Position numbers and translations under genes: made by a program
Shown: positions 58,791-64,000 of the stretch, piece after piece
Layout: every line of letters begins with the position of its first letter
Numbering within the stretch: position 1 is the first letter of the stretch
The notes under the pieces: model-generated
Told to the model about the DNA's origin: nothing
Seen by the model: the letters and a program-made list of their open reading frames with translations, nothing else
Database searches by the model: none
Source: Grifola frondosa
Taxonomy: Eukaryota; Basidiomycota; Agaricomycetes; Polyporales; Grifolaceae
DNA length: 64,000 nt
Direction of reading: 5' to 3'
Assembly (NCBI GenBank): GCA_001683735.1
Contig: LUGG01000059.1
Span: 1 to 64,000, forward strand

Positions 58791-59600
58791 ACGTGTGATC
58801 TGTGCTGTTCACCATGCACTGGACACAGTTGCTGGATATAAACAAACATGTGTTGTGTGATTATTACATGAGGACTTGTCCAATTGGCAATTCAGTTCTC
58901 ATTGTATGTGTATTATCAATGCAATGTATCTGTTCATGTGGAAGTGACCACTCCACTATAACACATCATGTGCAGATTATTAATAGAGCAATTTTGCATA
59001 AGCCACTTCTATCAGATACCTACCACATACATAATGTGAGACCTTTGATCACACGCATCTCTGCCATGAGAGGCATGTCTGGAGGCTGGAATCCTCTCAA
59101 ACACCGAATTTGGGAACTGATATTATTTTCCTCCATAAATCAGCCCATTAGTATAGTATACATTGTATGATTAAATATGCCCTGAATGCCAGACATGAGC
59201 AGCAGACAACATTAAAGTCCCGACATGAGAGCATCTCCATTGGCCATGAAATGTAAATGAACTCCAATCATACTATCATCGTAACTAATCCCATTTATTA
59301 TGAATAGATACGGTTTAGATACTTGAGGTCATCGCCTAGTCCTTCCATCAACCACTGCTTTCAATCAATTGCCTTGGACGCAGAATGAGCCACCATTAAC
59401 TCCTCAACAGCAACATTGATTGCCTAAGTCGTTGACCCAAGAGAAAAGCAAGAGAACAACCCATGGGTGCCTTCCATATGGGCGCTTGTTTTGTCGCGCC
59501 GCCTGCAGCGGACCTCCCATGCAATGACCAATCTGTTGGCCGAGGCTAATAGCTGCACATGACCTGATCTCAACGGGTTCTTCCCATGAAACTGATATTA
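58791..59600. other. Intergenic or unassigned upstream exons
   Basis: No clear gene. A Pro/Gln-rich plus-strand trace near 59345-59400 (LPWTQNEPPLTPQQQH) ends at a TGA and might be an upstream exon of the following gene. Confidence 0.3.
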
Positions 59601-59659
59601 AAGTGTTCGTTGACTGCAGATCGTTTATTCCCACGTGTAATATCTTTCCTCCATCTCCA

Positions 59660-60912
59660 ATGTACGATCCCACAGTCTCCTTTTGGTGTAGCGACGACAA
59701 TCTACCAAAGCGGGAATTAAAGATGGCATTGACGAGGAAGTACAAATCTGTTTTATTTGACCAACATTTTTATCGCATAGTTTCCCTACATCCGCGAACA
59801 AAGAACGACACCACAGAATGTCAAGCCCCGGTTGATACCGCAGCAGGATTCCGTTTTTTGAACTACTACATATCTGCCCTCCAGGATGCTATCAAACGCG
59901 ACGTACTTTGTGCGATGGCAAAGGACGAGGAGGAAATCACTGTACTGACCATCATGGACGGTCTAAAGCGCAATCTCCTCAATCTCCACCGCGTGCGGGA
60001 GGCCTTTGTTGACGCAATGAAGTCCGATCCTCGTCAACCTGCCACTGCCCTCTCCAATTGGCTGCTGGAGGTTTATTATATCAATGAATCTGTCCCGCAT
60101 ATCGTCAAGAAGAACCTAAGCCTCATACATGGCAATGCATTCGAATTGGGTGCGCCACCAGTTACTATTCACTTCATTATACATATTCACCAGATGAAGA
60201 CTGGGCATCATGGGTGCTCGATGACGAGACGAAGAAAGCATCACGACTCGCCGTATTCGGTCCAGTGGGTGAAGATCGGTCATTGCCAAAGCACGAGGGA
60301 TATGATAGCCCCATGTCCAGGCAATATGCTGACACCTTGAGGGCATTCGTCGAGGAGGTTGTTACTGGAAAAGAGGTGTACTCGGAGGCAGCGATTCCAG
60401 ATGAAGTGGTACGAGTGCATCCACGATTTCATCTCCTCGTAAACTGATATGGAATTCGTAGAACGATGTCCCAAAGGATGCACCAACGATGGTATGTCAC
60501 ATTTGTAAACATAGCAACACCTCTAACTATGGCTAGAGCATTGCAAAGCGTACGTTGAGAACGCGGGACAGGCGAGAGGCACACGCACGACGAATGTGGT
60601 ATGTATTCCTTACATTGTATATGTAATAAATTGAAACAGGTATCATAGAAATCAACGCAGCTTGTGGCGGATGTCGGGAATGATGAAGGGGCATCTGAGA
60701 CAGATGAAGAATTGCGCCAAAAAGCGAAACGACAGCGTACAGGAAAGGGAAAGGCACAACCAGCCATCATCCAACTGCAAAGGTATGTCTCATTTCTGTC
60801 AGATGCGACCGTATTCTGATAATGAACGTGCAGCTTTCTGACAATCACCTTGACTCTGATCAAGAGGAACAGGATGCTGCAATTTCCGTAACGCCCCACG
60901 GAGTGTGTAGCC
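59660..60912 (+). CDS. Unrecognised multi-exon hypothetical protein
   Basis: The first in-frame ATG is at 59660 (MYDPTVSFWCSDDNLPKREL), but an upstream exon joined at the CTGCAG acceptor near 59619 is possible. The first long exon is helical and charged (FLNYYISALQDAIKRDVLCA, TIMDGLKRNLLNLHRVREAF). A 45-nt intron (about 60149-60193) restores the frame to DEDWASWVLDDETKKASRLA, then YADTLRAFVEEVVTGKEVYS. Later short exons, with GTATGT donors near 60492, 60600 and 60782, would encode a small Cys/His piece (ERCPKGCTND, EHCKAYVENAGQ), a basic segment and an acidic one ending about 60912. One junction near 60440 is unclear (TAA or TGA in the nearest frames). I do not know the family. It lies downstream of the 120-bp array on the same strand, and the two could belong to one transcript. 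Confidence 0.5.
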
Positions 60913-61357
60913 GGTATGTGGAGGTACGCAGTTGATGGTGTTATTCGTATGTATTCCATGACTTGATGTTGTGTGTGCATCATTTCTAACTGCATCGCTG
61001 GTAAATTCAAAGATGATTCCAGTGACTTTGGAAAATTATCGACAGTTGAAATCAGCGATTGTATTTATTTCTGTATGAATAAATGGTTTGGAACAATACG
61101 CATGAACCACACTTGGTGGAACTTATGTACGGCAGTGCTGTGTATGTTTATGGTGCTGGGGAGAGATTCGAGCTAGCACCATGTTCAAAATGTATCGCGA
61201 TGATATATGTCGATTTCATATATCACGATCCATACTGACATTCATATTACGTCGAAACGCAACCGTGGTGACTATTTCACACTCACTATACTGCGACAAA
61301 AAGATATGTCCAACGAATTTATGTCAGACATCTGAGCCGGTGAAGTGTTCTACAGAC

Positions 61358-62740
61358 TTAGATAATACTGTTGCATATAGGGCACACGCAATACGAGGGG
61401 ATGTCCAGCGAGATGAACTCGGCACATTTCTCTGCTGCATCCTCGTCCGTAACCTGCTCCATTGCCTCCTCGATGATCATCTCAGGCTGTTCTGGGACGC
61501 CAGCATCTGCATGATACTCCCGTATGCTCTGCACAACAATTTCGAAGCTCAGTGGATACCCAGCGCCGTCTAATCCACGCTGAATCGGCCATGAGAGCAC
61601 ACGTCCCCATATTGCACTGTAATCATCCTCAGAGCTATGGTGCGCCGCCCAGAGAAAATACGTCTGCTTGGTATCATCAGGTATCTCTCCAAGTAATGAA
61701 GCGATACACCCCAAGTGGAACCACTTTGTGCACTGGGGGCACCAACGGAGGACATCCTGGTCAGGAGAATATTTCCCACCTTCCCCGCAGGCGCTGACAC
61801 AGATATCCACATGTTTCTATAATGCATAATTAGTGCTATCAGTCGTTGGGATGATCTCAACATACGTAGATCGACATCTCCGATTGCATTCCTAGTACTC
61901 GGAGTCCTCTCCAGTATACATCATCAGGACTCATGGGACGCAAGTCGACACGGTCCATGTGGAATTTGACGATGTCCGACGTACCTGACAGTATATTGTT
62001 GTGTTATGAACATTCAATGTTATCTGCATGTGGAAGTGACTTACATTCAATACAAGTGCTGACGTGATAATCCGTGTGATCGGTCAGTACCAGTTCCCGA
62101 CGTCCTAACATCGTAATGCCACTGGAGGACAGGGCCGGATTGCTGAGTGTTTTTCACAAGGTACCGAACATTACCCACAGATTATCAAGCAGTTTCCTCT
62201 GTTTCTTGGATAGCGTCGACTGACAGAAGTCCGAGTATCGATAGAACCATCGCGCCTTAATATAGGCCTGAAGTACGATCATGAATTGGCAAAATCGCAA
62301 CTAGTGACAGATCAAACCCACCTTCCCATTGTCCGATGTGCGAATTTCATCGGCGATGACGTGCCAGTAGTGGTCCCCATCGATTGGCAGTCCTCCAATC
62401 CTGCGATGATTTATTGGACATGCTAATTGTCGGGCGTAACATTAAGCTGATTTAGTGATTAATTCATCTGTCATCGCGAATACATTGTATGTCCACATAC
62501 CACGATCCAATCGTGATAGTTGTATCCTCCTCATTCTCATCATCAGATGACTATGAAGTGTGACATGATTGCTATCTATACAGGATACCAGAGTATAGCA
62601 CAACGTACTTGTCAAAGTCCTCACGGACGATAACTTCTTGAAAGCGGTGGCGGTTGTCATTCTGCTGATAGTTTGAGGGGTTGAGGATGCCGATCTCATA
62701 CAATAGTTCTCATTATATAATGGACCGGGCCGATGTCCAT
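61358..62740 (-). CDS. BAH and PHD-finger protein (putative chromatin reader)
   Basis: BAH domains and PHD fingers bind histone tails and nucleosomes, so a nuclear role is likely. BAH part, spread over short exons: IGILNPSNYQQNDNRHRFQE, acidic SSDDENEEDTTITIGSW, IGGLPIDGDHYWHVIADEIR, AYIKARWFYRYSDFCQSTLS, GRRELVLTDHTDYHVSTCIE, TSDIVKFHMDRVDLRP. PHD part: DICVSAC, WCPQCTKWFHLGC. Then come a helical C-terminal region (LSWPIQRGLDGAGYPLSFEI, IIEEAMEQVTDEDAA) and a terminal CVCPICNSII before TAA at 61358-61360. About seven exons join in frame, two of them through weak donors (GTTGTG, GTTCGG). The 5' end is uncertain: the candidate ATG at 62740 needs a 31-nt intron, so an upstream exon may exist. 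I recall similar BAH-PHD proteins as expanded in mushrooms. Confidence 0.72.
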
Positions 62741-63256
62741 ATTGTTTTCAATGCAGACAATTCAAAAGCTTTTTTTTGTTTTTATCGTTATGTGTCATCG
62801 TTCTATATGACGTGATGGTGAGTAAAATGTGTCGGCTACATCTACTGCACATAATGTATTGTGGCCAGATACACTCATTGAATGTATCATTGTCGTCGTG
62901 GATCAATTATTGTTATTTTCATGTGTTGTCACAGAATCATTGACGATTGACAACAATTAAAATGCGCTGGACGGAATTAAAATCATTACCAGATGTTTGC
63001 GGACACTCATGGCAAGGTTGTAAAACCGTGGCTAGCAATTCTATCAGTGGCTACCTCAGTATTCTTTCATGGTGATTCGCAATATCATAGCACGTAATGG
63101 AGTATAACCAGTATCAACCGATCTCCATTTGATTATGTTCTCAATACCGACTGCATCCAGGAGGTTTCATATATTAGACCGACGATGTTTGGAATAATTG
63201 TGAACTTAGGTAGTATCATCCAACATGAATATGACCTGAACAGGAATTTAATCTCG
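62741..63256. other. AT-rich intergenic, no gene seen
   Basis: No open frame with recognisable content. It may include the promoter or first exon of the BAH-PHD gene. Confidence 0.4.
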
Positions 63257-64000
63257 CTAACGTATCTTGCGTCGATCCAGGAATTGAACTAAAGTATCCG
63301 CCAATTCATCCATGATATACAGAGCCTCTGCAACGCCATATCCACTGAAAAATGACGCAATCGGGCCACGGTCAATTTCGTTTACAAAATAGTCCAACCC
63401 ACCAATCCCGTTGTGTATTACGGAGACGTCGATGCGTGCGAAAAGGTCCAGTGATGAATGATGGCCTGGCCCAGCGGTGACCATTTCCTTTGCGACCAAG
63501 GCCTTGAGAGTGACCTCTATGAAGTCATAGAGTCCTCGCTTGGCTACTTGGCGCATGCGCATGGTGCCACCACCTCCATGTCGATCCAACAGAATGTCCG
63601 GATCTTCGTTGCGTTGAAGTGCATCACTGCAGTAGGATATTAATGGCAGAATATATGGCCAACGTCGATTCACCCACTAAATCTCCTTCAAGGAATAGAT
63701 GTCGCTGATATGTCGCCCGTGCAACAGATCATGAGACGGTTTTGTGCCCACGATGGAAATAATCTGGCCTCCGACCACAAACACCCGCCATTCACCTATA
63801 CTCTCCAGATATTCAACATAATCCTGAACGAACCATCGTGGCGCCATTGGGTCCTGTGCTGCTGCCCGTGCCTCCTGGTTCACCTGGCGCCGTTCCTCTC
63901 TATTCAATGAGCACGTGAAAAGTCTATGACGACTTGCATCGCTCATCTCCCTCTTCAGCACTGTATTCGGTGTGATTTTTATCTTCGGCGTATATGGAAT
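63257..64000 (-). CDS. Possible ATP-grasp-like protein, cut by the window end, with an in-frame TAG
   Basis: One minus-strand frame runs from 63961 (and beyond the window) to TAA at 63257. Its segments RWFVQDYVEYLESIGEWRVF, VVGGQIISIVGTKPSHD, HSSLDLFARIDVSVIHNG and YFVNEIDRGPIASFFSGYG resemble the C-terminal ATP-grasp fold (a basic/aromatic strand, then D-x-x-R-x-D, then an FVNEI/DR Mg-binding strand). The resemblance is from memory. A TAG at 63677-63679 interrupts otherwise continuous coding (DIYSLKEI then WVNRRWPYILPL), so it is a nonsense mutation, a base error or an unrecognised tiny intron. The upstream part is outside the window. Confidence 0.45.

Noticed and set aside
58075..58860. 261-codon open frame across the tandem array as an ordinary protein
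   Set aside because: All three frames are open because the repeat itself lacks stops, and the units contain splice-like borders, so an unspliced repeat protein is not the best explanation.

Overview
The window looks like nuclear DNA of a mushroom-forming basidiomycete (Agaricomycetes). Genes are densely split by 45-75 nt introns with GTRNGY-type donors. The gene content also fits: a KDZ transposase with a CxC2-type cysteine cluster, a CYP505-type P450-reductase fusion, a BCAS3-like WD40 protein and an endonuclease-less Penelope-like reverse transcriptase. All assignments come from reading the sequence and from remembered protein families; no search was run.

Layout. 0-4 kb: a frame-broken, left-truncated copy of an uncharacterised mushroom protein family (-) and a second broken hypothetical gene (+). 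4.2-8.2 kb: a decayed KDZ transposase gene, followed by a cluster of GGATGCATC-type repeats. 10.5-14.9 kb: a CYP505-like fatty-acid hydroxylase fusion with all motifs present but four one-base frame breaks, all in short homopolymers. 14.95-26.1 kb: a tandem segmental duplication. Each unit carries an arrestin-like gene (+) and RNase H1 sequence (-). In unit 1 the arrestin gene is intact and RNase H1 is a deletion pseudogene; in unit 2 RNase H1 is intact and the arrestin gene is frame-broken. Several relics of RNase H1 exon 1 lie between them. 27.4-29.3 kb: a FAD-dependent monooxygenase. 29.6-32.5 kb: a zinc-finger, GATA-like regulator (-). 32.6-37.9 kb: coding-like fragments that I could not assemble into a gene. 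38.0-42.5 kb: an intact BCAS3-like WD40 gene.

From about 44.5 kb the character changes. There is a 20-bp perfect palindrome with CAGACGCA repeats, then a structured region with telomere-like TTAGGG motifs, hairpins and a hammerhead-ribozyme-like core, then a broken Penelope-like reverse transcriptase. Rightward of that the DNA is clearly AT-rich: a degenerate ~155-bp tandem repeat, about 3.5 kb without genes, and a cluster of unusual genes. These are a ~1640-residue protein with a divergent Ulp1-like domain, a 120/121-bp tandem array in which every unit resembles a 65-nt mini-exon between splice sites and could encode a Cys-Cys-His-Cys knuckle, an unrecognised multi-exon gene, a BAH-PHD chromatin reader, and a possibly ATP-grasp-like gene with an in-frame TAG that runs off the right end.

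How it fits together. The left 43 kb is ordinary gene-dense fungal chromosome with local duplication and gene decay. The right 20 kb looks like an accessory, repeat-bounded island whose genes (SUMO-protease-like, chromatin reader, zinc-knuckle array) could belong to a large mobile or lineage-specific element. That last statement is inference.
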